Assembly: GCA_964586145.1 (NCBI GenBank)
Contig: CAZPHH010000147.1
Coordinates: 1 to 5,789 of the forward strand
DNA from: JAFGJQ01 sp964586145
Lineage (GTDB): Bacteria; Planctomycetota; Phycisphaerae; UBA1845
DNA length: 5,789 bases
Direction: 5' to 3'
Both the position numbers and the translations under genes were made by a program. Below, one piece after another: positions 1 through 5,523 of this stretch. How positions within the stretch are numbered: the stretch's first letter is position 1; the number at the start of each line of letters is the position of its first letter. The notes below the pieces were generated by a model, which worked only from the letters and a program-made list of their open reading frames with translations, was not told the DNA's origin and searched no databases.

Positions 1-335
1 AGACGCTGCAAGGCGGCCGGTGCGTCAGATCGCGCCGGCCGCCGACATTTCGCGCGGACGTTGGATCCCGTCATGACGTTTCCCTTGAACAGGCCGGATA
101 CCTGCCCGAAGCGCAGCCGCGAGACGCTGCGCACCCAAGCGTCGGTGATCTGCGAAAAGCGCAGAATGGTGTGATACGGAATACGCGGCGATTCGGCAAA
201 CCGGGGTTGGGGGCGAACGGCTCGGGGCGCACTTTGGAAACGGTACGCACGGGCGGCATTCCCGCGGCGGAGCGCGGTCCGCGGCCGAATCGCGACATCC
301 ACACACGTTCTTACGCGGCCGCGGCGGAGATGCAT
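1..335 (-). CDS. Possible partial CDS of unknown function, reading frame uncertain
   Basis: No product is recognised. On the minus strand, the frame whose codons occupy plus positions 333-335, 330-332 and so on is open from an ATG at 335 to the left edge without a stop. From about 190 down to 1 it looks coding: roughly three quarters of codons end in G or C, and a hydrophobic/charged pattern such as TILRFSQITDAWVRSV is followed by LRFGQVSGLFKGN. Upstream of 190 the same frame is arginine-rich and unconvincing. There a second frame (GTG at 304, ATG at 298; segment MPPVRTVSKVRPEPFAPNPG) has better codon use but hits a stop at 71-73. Either a gene begins near 190-335, or a frameshift lies near 175-190, or all of this is spacer downstream of the phosphatase gene. 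No clear ribosome binding site precedes any start. Confidence 0.25.
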   Translation of the reverse strand, partial: MHLRRGRVRTCVDVAIRPRTALRRGNAARAYRFQSAPRAVRPQPRFAESPRIPYHTILRFSQITDAWVRSVSRLRFGQVSGLFKGNVMTGSNVRAKCRRPARSDAPAALQR

Positions 336-371
336 GACACCACCATGGGGCATCAGGACCAAGCAGAATTC

Positions 372-404
372 ATATTCGAGTTGACTCGTAACTCGCCATT
401 CGAA
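372..404. repeat. Short degenerate heptad-periodic tract
   Basis: Three in-register 7-mers, TGACTCG, TAACTCG and CCATTCG, occupy 382-402. A related ATATTCG lies out of register at 372-378. The same stretch contains the inverted repeat CGAGTT (377-382) / AACTCG (390-395) with a 7-nt loop. It sits directly downstream of the phosphatase stop codon and is less GC-rich than its surroundings. There is no T-run on the minus-strand side, so it is not a canonical intrinsic terminator. Confidence 0.4.
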
Positions 405-410
405 CTGCAG

Positions 411-1730
411 TCAATGCGGCTGCACCTGCAGCGCGACGAGCGTCTGGTCGTCGGTCGGGCGCTGCCCGGCCTCGTGGGCACGAAGGGCATTGTGGACGGA
501 CTGAACCACGCATTTCGGCTCGCCGCCGCATTGGGACAAGGCGTGCTCGATGCCCGACTCGCCGAAGTGCTGCCCGGCCGGGTTGACCGCGTCGGCGATT
601 CCGTCCGTATACAGCACAAGCGTCTGCCCCGGCCTCAGTTGAATCGTGGCTTCCTCATATCGAAAATCCTGGTCCACGCACAGCGGCAAGCCGCCGACCG
701 CATTCAGGCGGACCAGCGGTTCATCCGGCATCGCGCCTTTGAGAATGGGCGGGCAATGCCCGGCGCGGGCGTACGTGAACGTCAGGTCCCGCGGATGGAA
801 GAAACCCAGCACCGCCGTGACAAACGACGCTTCGACCCGCTTGGCATACAGATGGCTGTTGACGTGGAACAGCACTTCAGAGGGGCTGGCGGTCCGGCCG
901 GGGTACGAGTGCAGAATCGCGTGCAGCATGGCCACCACCACGGCGCCGGCCGGCCCGTGCCCGGACGCGTCCGCGATGACGATGCACCACGGATCGTTGG
1001 GGTCCGGCTGAGACCGGCCGGGTTCCGGATCGATGGGCAGCATGTCGTAGTAGTCGCCGCCGGCCCGGTCGTACGTCTGGTAGCCGGCGGCGATGGACAG
1101 CCGGGGAATCTGCGGCATCGGCTGCGGCAGCATGGCCAACTGGATCTTCGCGATACGGTCGATCTCGCCCTCGATCCAGCGATTGGCCTGCTGAAGCTGC
1201 TCGGCCACCTGGACGTTGGCCAGGACCGCCCCGAGCAGGCTGGAGCGAATGACAAGGTCTTCCAGGCCGCGGTCGCTGAACGCCCCCTCCTTGTCGGAGA
1301 ACACGACGGACCAGCCGCAAATGCTGCCTTCGTCCATCCTCGGCGCGAGCATCGCGGACCGAACGCCGGACAGGAGCGTGCCGACCACAGAGTCACCGTC
1401 CACGTGCAGTCCGCGGACGATCCGAGGTCCGGGCGTGGCGATGAGGTCGCCGAGCGCCCCGCCGTGTTGCACGGGCGCGGACTTCTGGCCCGTCGGCCTG
1501 CCGGGAGTCACGTCTTCGCCGGCGGCGTTGGTCAGCCGCTCGATCCGGTACGCGCCGGACCCCAGACCGCGAACGTCGAGGCTGCACACGGCGTACGGGT
1601 GATACGCCTTCTTCAAACCGTCCACGTAGATGTCCAGCGCCTGTTGCGAGCGCGAGGCCCGGGTCAGCGCGGACACCAGGTCCATGAGCACGGGAATGCG
1701 CGACGGGTCCTGTTCCGACGTCGGTGTCAT
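411..1730 (-). CDS. SpoIIE/RsbU-type PP2C serine phosphatase with N-terminal GAF-like domain
   Basis: This is a cytoplasmic, metal-dependent Ser/Thr phosphatase of the SpoIIE/RsbU class. Family members usually dephosphorylate STAS anti-anti-sigma factors in partner-switching modules. Numbered from the ATG at 1730 (439 aa), residues about 15-175 look like a GAF-type sensor. A helical linker (about 175-205) ends in the IQLAMLP signature that opens this phosphatase class. Catalytic motifs follow: AGGDYYD (224-229 with metal-binding Asp226), ADASGHGPAG (253-262, Asp254), RAGHCPP (322-328), LYTDGIADA (373-381, Asp376) and DDQTLVAL (427-434). All expected metal-site aspartates appear present. No transmembrane segment is evident. 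An in-frame TTG at 1742 is an alternative start four codons upstream; neither start has a strong Shine-Dalgarno, and ATG is preferred. No STAS or HATPase kinase gene is adjacent. The substrate is not known. Confidence 0.93.
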   Translation of the reverse strand: MTPTSEQDPSRIPVLMDLVSALTRASRSQQALDIYVDGLKKAYHPYAVCSLDVRGLGSGAYRIERLTNAAGEDVTPGRPTGQKSAPVQHGGALGDLIATPGPRIVRGLHVDGDSVVGTLLSGVRSAMLAPRMDEGSICGWSVVFSDKEGAFSDRGLEDLVIRSSLLGAVLANVQVAEQLQQANRWIEGEIDRIAKIQLAMLPQPMPQIPRLSIAAGYQTYDRAGGDYYDMLPIDPEPGRSQPDPNDPWCIVIADASGHGPAGAVVVAMLHAILHSYPGRTASPSEVLFHVNSHLYAKRVEASFVTAVLGFFHPRDLTFTYARAGHCPPILKGAMPDEPLVRLNAVGGLPLCVDQDFRYEEATIQLRPGQTLVLYTDGIADAVNPAGQHFGESGIEHALSQCGGEPKCVVQSVHNALRAHEAGQRPTDDQTLVALQVQPH

Positions 1731-1763
1731 GGCTGCACGCAACCAACGATTCTACCACGGGAC

Positions 1764-1792
1764 AGTATAGGCGGGTCGGCCAGATGGGTCGA
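1764..1792 (-). promoter_or_regulatory. Sigma70-like promoter of the phosphatase gene
   Basis: Read on the minus strand, TCGACC (1792-1787) is separated by 17 nt from TATACT (1769-1764). The -10 box matches consensus at five of six positions, the -35 at four. Transcription would start near 1757, giving a leader of about 27 nt to the ATG at 1730. This suggests the phosphatase is transcribed separately from the iorAB genes upstream on the same strand. Confidence 0.5.
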
Positions 1793-1795
1793 TGC

Positions 1796-1813
1796 CGCCG
1801 GAATCCCCCGGCG
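1796..1813 (-). terminator. Weak hairpin just after the iorB stop
   Basis: The arms CGCCGG (1796-1801) and CCGGCG (1808-1813) form a 6-bp perfect GC stem with a 6-nt loop. It starts five bases beyond the iorB stop codon. No T-run follows on the minus strand, so it may end the iorAB message weakly, protect its 3' end, or be incidental. It lies next to the -35 box of the phosphatase promoter. Confidence 0.25.
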
Positions 1814-1818
1814 AGTGG

Positions 1819-2301
1819 TCACATGGAGCGCTGCGTTCGGCCCAGTGCGAACGCGGCGTCGTTGACGCGATGGAGCTTCTCCGGAAACGCCTGATGGATC
1901 GCGTCGAGCCAGAGCGATTCCGGGATGTCCAGGTGGGCGCTCAACACACCCAGCAGGGCCACGTTCAGACTCTTGGGGTTTGCCAGTGCGGTCGGGTCAA
2001 TCTGATCCGGCGTGATAAGCACGCCGCCTTCGCGCAGCCGCCGCCGGTTGCCCTCCACTTCCTCCGGGGCCAGCACGACCAGGTAATCCGTCTCGCCGTC
2101 CGTCACCATCGGGCTGAGCACCGCGTCGCCGAAGCGAACGTCGCTGGTGACGGAGCCGCCACGCTGGCTCATGCCGTGGATTTCGCTCTTCTTCACGTCG
2201 TATCCGTGGCGGAAGGCCGCCTGCACCAGAATGTCCGACGCCTTGATCACGCCCTGGCCCCCCAGGCCGGCGAAAACGACGTTCGTGACGGGACGAGCCA
2301 T
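1819..2301 (-). CDS. iorB: Indolepyruvate oxidoreductase subunit beta (IorB-like)
   Basis: This is the small, gamma-type subunit of the indolepyruvate (aryl-2-oxoacid) oxidoreductase, of the 2-oxoacid:acceptor oxidoreductase gamma family. It pairs with IorA in the cytoplasm. The N-terminus carries the family nucleotide-fold signature FAGLGGQGVIKASDIL (residues 10-25). The conserved IHGMSQRGGSVTSDVRFG (41-58) follows, then the late NVALLGVLS (113-121) and a closing NDAAFALG (147-154). At 160 aa it is shorter than the roughly 190-200 aa of classical IorB; the shortening falls between about residues 95 and 112, while both ends are intact. The start ATG at 2301 is supported by AGGAGGA (2317-2311) nine bases upstream. 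It lies 57 bp downstream of iorA on the same strand, in the usual iorA-iorB order. Confidence 0.9.
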   Translation of the reverse strand: MARPVTNVVFAGLGGQGVIKASDILVQAAFRHGYDVKKSEIHGMSQRGGSVTSDVRFGDAVLSPMVTDGETDYLVVLAPEEVEGNRRRLREGGVLITPDQIDPTALANPKSLNVALLGVLSAHLDIPESLWLDAIHQAFPEKLHRVNDAAFALGRTQRSM

Positions 2302-2358
2302 CGCGGCATTTCCTCCTCTTCGCCTGACCGCGGCGGCAGGCGGGTTTCACGCACTGCG

Positions 2359-3990
2359 TCAGGCCGAACCGCCGCTCTGCGCGGCGGCCGAACACTCAGA
2401 CTCCCGGGCCACCCGCTCGTACTGCTTGATGCGACTGGCGGCCAGCAGGCACGGCCGGCGAGCGATGATGAGCGTCAGGTCGTTGGATCCCAACGCACTC
2501 TTCAGCAGCCGGCCGAACTCCTCCGGCTGCTCGAACGGATCGGTCACGTGCACCTGCTCAATGCCCATGCTGCGGGCCAGGTCCTCAAAGCGGATCTTGC
2601 CGGTTGCGTGGTGGTCCAGCGTCCGGCCGGTCCCCGGATGCTCCTGCAGACCGGTCATCGCGGTAGTGCCGTTGTCCAGGATAACCACCACGTGGCCGGT
2701 CGGGGGCCGGTTGTAGACCATCTCGGCCAGTCCGGTGATGCCGCTGTGGACGAACGTGCTGTCGCCGATGACGCTGACCACGCGGCGGGCCTGGTCTTCC
2801 GGAAGCACGTGCCGCATACCCAGGCCGACGCTGATGCTGGCGCCCATGCACACGCACGTGTCCATGGCGCTGAAGGGCGGCAGAGCGCCGAGCGTATAGC
2901 AGCCGATGTCGCCGGCCACCAGGCAGTCCATCTCGTGCAGAGCGTTGAAGGCGACGCGGTGCGGGCAGTTGTTGCACAGGGCCGGCGGCTTGCCCTTTGG
3001 CGCGGCGGGCTCCGGCGAAACGTCGCCGGCGAGAATGCGACGCACACGCGTGACGTTCAACTCGCCGAACCGGTACATCTCCGGCTTGTCTTCCACGCGG
3101 ATGCCCGCCGCCCGAATGGCGTCGGCCAGGTACGGGTCGCCCTCTTCCATGACGATGCAGCGGTCCACCGATTCCGCGAAGCGGCGGATGGTGTCGATGG
3201 GCAGCGGATACGACATGCCGATCTTGAGCATGCTCGCCGCCGGGGCCGCCTCGCGGGCATGCACAAACGTGATGCCGGACGTGAGGATGCCGATGGCCCG
3301 GTCGCCCTCAAAAACGCGGTTCGGGCCGGACGCCTCGTTCCACGCCAGGATGTCCGCCAGCTTCTGCCGCAGGCGGTGGTGGGCGGGCCGGGCGTTGGCC
3401 GGAATCATGACCCGGCCGGGGATGTCGTGCTCGAACGCCGCGGACGGCGGCGGGGCAAGCCGGCAGGCCGGCCGGACCACCGTCAGCGAGTGGCAGACCC
3501 GCGTCGTCATACGCAGGATGACGGGAGTGTGCCATCGTTCGGATGTTTCGATGGCCGCGAGGGTAAAGTCGTACGCTTCCTGGGAGTCGGACGGCTCGAA
3601 CATGGGCACGCCGGCCGCCACGGCGTAGCGGCGGTTGTCTTGCTCGTTCTGGCTGGAGGCCATGCCGGGATCGTCGGCGGAGATCAACACCAACGCACCC
3701 GACACGCCGGTGTACGCTGCCGTGAACAGCGGATCGGCGGCCACGTTCAGTCCGACGTGCTTCATGGTGACCAGGGCGCGTCCGCGCGCGAAGGCGGCCC
3801 CAAGTCCGACCTCCAGGGCCACTTTCTCGTTGGGCGACCACTGCCCGCGGCCACCCAGCGCCGAGAAATGCTCCAGGATCTCCGTCGACGGGGTGCCGGG
3901 GTAACCCGCCCCCAGGGTCACGCCGGCGTCCAGGGCGGCGTGGGCGACGGCTTCGTTTCCGCTCCACAAGTATCGGTCGGGTGTACTCAT
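2359..3990 (-). CDS. iorA: Indolepyruvate oxidoreductase subunit alpha (IorA-like), lacking the C-terminal ferredoxin domain
   Basis: This is the catalytic subunit for thiamine-diphosphate-dependent oxidative decarboxylation of aryl pyruvates (indolepyruvate, phenylpyruvate) to acyl-CoA. The 543 aa show a pyrimidine-binding half (GNEAVAHAALDAGVTLGAGY at 11-30, then PGTPSTEI; WSPNEKVALEVGLGAAFARG at 51-70; KHVGLNVAADP at 77-87). A central transketolase-C-like region (about 225-330) contains SYPLPI and MEEGDPYLAD. The TPP-binding half has CNNCPHR (339-345), GDIGC (360-364), MDTCVCMGAS (376-385), GDSTFVHSGI (409-418) and LDNGTTAMTG (439-448). Cys339, Cys342, Cys364 and Cys379/381 could hold the proximal [4Fe-4S] cluster. 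The protein ends about 30 residues after RRPC (511-514). The two-cluster CxxCxxCxxxCP ferredoxin domain that extends classical IorA to about 600-650 aa is absent. The ATG at 3990 is chosen for its fit to the family N-terminus and for GAGGTG six bases upstream. A TTG at 4191 would add 67 low-complexity residues. Confidence 0.93.
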   Translation of the reverse strand: MSTPDRYLWSGNEAVAHAALDAGVTLGAGYPGTPSTEILEHFSALGGRGQWSPNEKVALEVGLGAAFARGRALVTMKHVGLNVAADPLFTAAYTGVSGALVLISADDPGMASSQNEQDNRRYAVAAGVPMFEPSDSQEAYDFTLAAIETSERWHTPVILRMTTRVCHSLTVVRPACRLAPPPSAAFEHDIPGRVMIPANARPAHHRLRQKLADILAWNEASGPNRVFEGDRAIGILTSGITFVHAREAAPAASMLKIGMSYPLPIDTIRRFAESVDRCIVMEEGDPYLADAIRAAGIRVEDKPEMYRFGELNVTRVRRILAGDVSPEPAAPKGKPPALCNNCPHRVAFNALHEMDCLVAGDIGCYTLGALPPFSAMDTCVCMGASISVGLGMRHVLPEDQARRVVSVIGDSTFVHSGITGLAEMVYNRPPTGHVVVILDNGTTAMTGLQEHPGTGRTLDHHATGKIRFEDLARSMGIEQVHVTDPFEQPEEFGRLLKSALGSNDLTLIIARRPCLLAASRIKQYERVARESECSAAAQSGGSA

Positions 3991-4137
3991 CGTCGACACC
4001 TCTGCGGGAGGCCCCGGTGCCGCGGAAGGGGGGCACACGTGGCGCGTGCTTTCTGTTGACGGGGGCGCCGGCGAGCTGCCTCCACGGCCGCCGTCGGGGG
4101 TTCCCTGCCGCTTCGCTGGATGAGCGGCCCAGGTGGC

Positions 4138-4152
4138 CGGTCGGACCGACCG
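4138..4152. promoter_or_regulatory. Perfect 15-bp palindrome, candidate operator for iorAB
   Basis: CGGTCGG and CCGACCG flank a single central base (4145), forming a perfect 7+1+7 dyad. It lies about 5-20 bp downstream of the predicted iorA transcription start. That is a typical position for a repressor operator. A one-base loop makes an RNA hairpin of the full dyad unlikely, favouring a DNA site. Such dyads can arise by chance in GC-rich DNA, so this is a candidate only. Confidence 0.45.
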
Positions 4153-4162
4153 TATGCGAGTC

Positions 4163-4191
4163 GTATTAGCATAACCCCGCGGCGGGATCAA
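4163..4191 (-). promoter_or_regulatory. Sigma70-like promoter of iorAB
   Basis: Read on the minus strand, TTGATC (4191-4186) lies 17 nt upstream of TAATAC (4168-4163). Spacing is optimal and both boxes are close to consensus. The predicted start is near 4156, leaving a GC-rich leader of about 165 nt before the iorA ATG at 3990. No known riboswitch class could be confirmed in the leader. Confidence 0.6.
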
Positions 4192-4210
4192 CCGGATCGG
4201 GCCCGGCGCC

Positions 4211-4240
4211 TTGGGAATCCGGGCTTTCCCGACTTATGAT
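4211..4240 (+). promoter_or_regulatory. Sigma70-like promoter of the creatininase-family gene
   Basis: TTGGGA (4211-4216) and TATGAT (4235-4240) are separated by 18 nt. The -10 matches consensus at five of six positions. Transcription would begin near 4247, almost on top of the Shine-Dalgarno GGAGGAG (4249-4255), so the leader would be only about 14 nt. It is divergent from the iorAB promoter, with the -35 boxes about 20 bp apart. Confidence 0.5.
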
Positions 4241-4260
4241 GCGGCCACGGAGGAGCAGGC

Positions 4261-5034
4261 ATGATCGACGAATGGGACTTGAGTGCGACGAATCTCCATC
4301 GAATCCGCAACCGGCGGTATCAAGTCGCGGTGTTACCCGTCGGGGCGACGGAGGCCCACAACCTGCATCTGCCGGAGGGCAGCGACGTCCGGCACGCGAC
4401 GTGGGTCGCCCGGCGGGCGTGCGAGTTGGCCTGGCCGCGGTGCGAGTCGGTGGTGTGCCTGCCGACACTGCCGTACGGCGTGGATTGCAACCTGATGGCG
4501 TATCCGCTGACGATCCACGTGTCGCAGGCGAACCTGGACGCCGTGGTGCGGGACATTCTGGTCTCGCTGCGGCACCATGCAATTCGCAAGACGGTCATCC
4601 TCAACGGGCACGGGGGCAACGAGTTCTCGCCGTTGATCCGGCAGCTCCAGTCCGACCTGGACGTGCATGTGTTTCTGTGCGACTGGTGGAAGGTCGGGCA
4701 CGACAGGTACGCGGAGATCTTCGACGCGCCGGACGACCACGCGGGTGAGTTCGAGACGTCGGTCGGATTGGCGTTGTATCCGGACCTGGTGGAGCCGGAC
4801 GTGGCCGGCAGCGGCCAGACGCGGCCGTTTCGGTTCGAGGCCCTGCGCAGGGGCTGGGTGCGGACGAGCCGGGATTTTTCGAAGGCCGGCGATCATTGCG
4901 GTGCGGGCGACCCGTCGCGCGCGACCGCGGACAAGGGCCGGGCGTACCTGGACCTGGTATGCACACGGATCGCGGATTTTCTGGTGGAACTGGCCGGCAT
5001 GGAGATCGACGCCCGCTTCCCCCACGAACCATAA
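4261..5034 (+). CDS. Creatininase-family metal-dependent amidohydrolase
   Basis: This is a 257-aa protein of the creatininase superfamily, cytoplasmic hydrolases with two divalent metal ions that cleave amide or lactam bonds. The family includes creatininase, formamide hydrolases of deazaflavin synthesis and the mycofactocin peptidase MftE. The signature PVGATEAHNLHLPEGSD (26-42) supplies likely metal ligands Glu31, His33 and Asp42. NGHGGN (115-120) supplies His117, and HAGEFETS (160-167) supplies the late acidic ligand. GDPSRATADKG (216-226) matches the conserved C-terminal substrate-site region. Length is normal for the family and there is no signal peptide. The ATG at 4261 has GGAGGAG five bases upstream. 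The substrate cannot be told from sequence: NGHGGN, rather than the NGHYEN of creatininase proper, argues against creatininase itself. It is divergent from iorAB and not flanked by mycofactocin genes. Confidence 0.9.
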   Translation: MIDEWDLSATNLHRIRNRRYQVAVLPVGATEAHNLHLPEGSDVRHATWVARRACELAWPRCESVVCLPTLPYGVDCNLMAYPLTIHVSQANLDAVVRDILVSLRHHAIRKTVILNGHGGNEFSPLIRQLQSDLDVHVFLCDWWKVGHDRYAEIFDAPDDHAGEFETSVGLALYPDLVEPDVAGSGQTRPFRFEALRRGWVRTSRDFSKAGDHCGAGDPSRATADKGRAYLDLVCTRIADFLVELAGMEIDARFPHEP

Positions 5035-5067
5035 GCCGGTTTGGCCGTGGACCACGGGTCGCGGGCT

Positions 5068-5086
5068 GCCCACCGGTCTGGGTTTT
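5068..5086 (+). terminator. Weak terminator candidate after the creatininase-family gene
   Basis: CCCA (5069-5072) and TGGG (5079-5082) form a short stem, possibly extended by a G-T pair, followed by TTTT (5083-5086). It lies about 35 bp past the stop codon. The stem is short, so termination would be weak. An upstream perfect dyad, CCGTGG-A-CCACGG at 5045-5057, may contribute. Confidence 0.3.
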
Positions 5087-5093
5087 ACAGATT

Positions 5094-5118
5094 TTGCCAG
5101 TTCTGGTACAGGTATAGT
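5094..5118 (+). promoter_or_regulatory. Probable tRNA-Ser promoter (-10 box TATAGT)
   Basis: TATAGT at 5113-5118 is a good -10 element placed 13 bp before the mature tRNA, implying a start near 5125. The -35 is unclear: TTGCCA (5094-5099) leaves only 13 nt of spacer and TTTACA (5084-5089) leaves 23. Confidence 0.4.
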
Positions 5119-5131
5119 CTACCGGCCACGT

Positions 5132-5218
5132 GGAGAGGTGTCCGAGTGGCTGAAGGAGCTGGTTTCGAAAACCAGTGTACGGCTTGCCGTACCGGGGGTT
5201 CGAATCCCCCCCTCTCCG
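5132..5218 (+). tRNA. tRNA-Ser, anticodon CGA
   Basis: This is an 87-nt class II tRNA. The acceptor stem GGAGAGG (5132-5138) pairs perfectly with CCTCTCC (5211-5217), with discriminator G at 5218. The D arm spans 5141-5157 (TCC/GGA stem). The anticodon stem CTGGT/ACCAG (5159-5163, 5171-5175) encloses loop TTCGAAA with anticodon CGA at 5166-5168, reading UCG. The long variable arm GTACGG-CTTG-CCGTAC (5177-5192) is diagnostic for serine. The T arm is GGGGG-TTCGAAT-CCCCC (5194-5210). The 3' CCA is not encoded and must be added after transcription. Confidence 0.98.
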
Positions 5219-5230
5219 ATTTGTTTGGGG

Positions 5231-5280
5231 GGCGTCTCGTAAGTCGCCGTATTGTGGCGAGTTACGAGACGCCTTTCTTT
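5231..5280 (+). terminator. Strong intrinsic terminator of tRNA-Ser
   Basis: GGCGTCTCGTAAGTCGCC (5231-5248) and GGCGAGTTACGAGACGCC (5256-5273) form an 18-bp stem with one internal mismatch and a 7-nt loop. TTTCTTTT follows (5274-5281). It begins 12 bp after the tRNA. The stem is much longer than a typical intrinsic terminator. The T-tract is on the plus side only, so it acts on the tRNA transcript. Confidence 0.85.
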
Positions 5281-5302
5281 TGGCACACCTGAGTGTGCCA
5301 AA
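5279..5302. repeat. Second perfect hairpin directly after the tRNA terminator
   Basis: TTTGGCACAC (5279-5288) and GTGTGCCAAA (5293-5302) form a perfect 10-bp stem with loop CTGA. Its left arm overlaps the T-tract of the preceding terminator. There is no T-run beyond it on either strand. It may be a back-up transcription stop, an RNA-processing structure, or a dispersed genomic hairpin repeat. Confidence 0.6.
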
Positions 5303-5523
5303 GACTGTGCCCAATGAGCTCGCCATTCGGGGATCGCTCGGGGCCACCCGTCGGTCGAAGAGGAAGACACTGTGACAGAACTGCGTCACCGCTATGCACT
5401 CAGGGAGCCTCACGAGCGGGTTGTCCACCCGGGGGCACCTCCAGGATATCGGGCGCCGGGCCGGCCACTCCGTCGTAGCCGGCGTCGCCCGCGAAACTCA
5501 AACGGTTCATCTGCCGCTGCGAG
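5303..5523. other. Stretch without a secure gene
   Basis: Short frames compete and none is recognised. On the plus strand a GTG at 5372 follows AGAGGAAG and opens a 51-codon frame that becomes arginine-rich. A different plus frame (ATG at 5394) has very high third-position GC to about 5500 but no ribosome binding site, and it then runs antisense to the next feature. On the minus strand a 36-codon frame (5510 to 5400) starts 13 bp after the stop of the right-edge gene. It could be the decayed remains of a gene or plain intergenic DNA. Confidence 0.4.

Noticed and set aside
171..1865. Plus-strand open frame of 564 codons antisense to the phosphatase
   Set aside because: It mirrors codon bias of the real minus-strand gene, is rich in Arg, Gly, His and Val without family motifs, and lacks a ribosome binding site.
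1792..4059. Plus-strand open frame of 755 codons antisense to iorB and iorA
   Set aside because: Stop codons are rare on the opposite strand of GC-rich genes; the minus strand encodes clear IorA and IorB motifs and the antisense product has none.
3991..4156. SAM-I-like riboswitch in the iorA leader
   Set aside because: The minus-strand segment CTCATCCAG and nearby CAGGGAA recall the start of SAM-I aptamers, but the GGCAACC element, later stems and closing P1 strand are not found.
3990..4191. Upstream TTG start for iorA adding 67 residues
   Set aside because: The extra N-terminus is low-complexity, crosses the predicted promoter, and the ATG at 3990 has a well-spaced Shine-Dalgarno and fits the family N-terminus.
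5119..5370. Minus-strand frame containing GEGGIRTPGTASRTLVFE
   Set aside because: This is the well-known spurious protein made by translating the antisense of a tRNA-Ser gene.
4601..5428. Minus-strand 275-codon frame containing RRGGDSNPRYGKPYTG
   Set aside because: It also runs antisense across the tRNA and the creatininase-family gene and is Arg/Pro/Thr-rich; it is an artefact.
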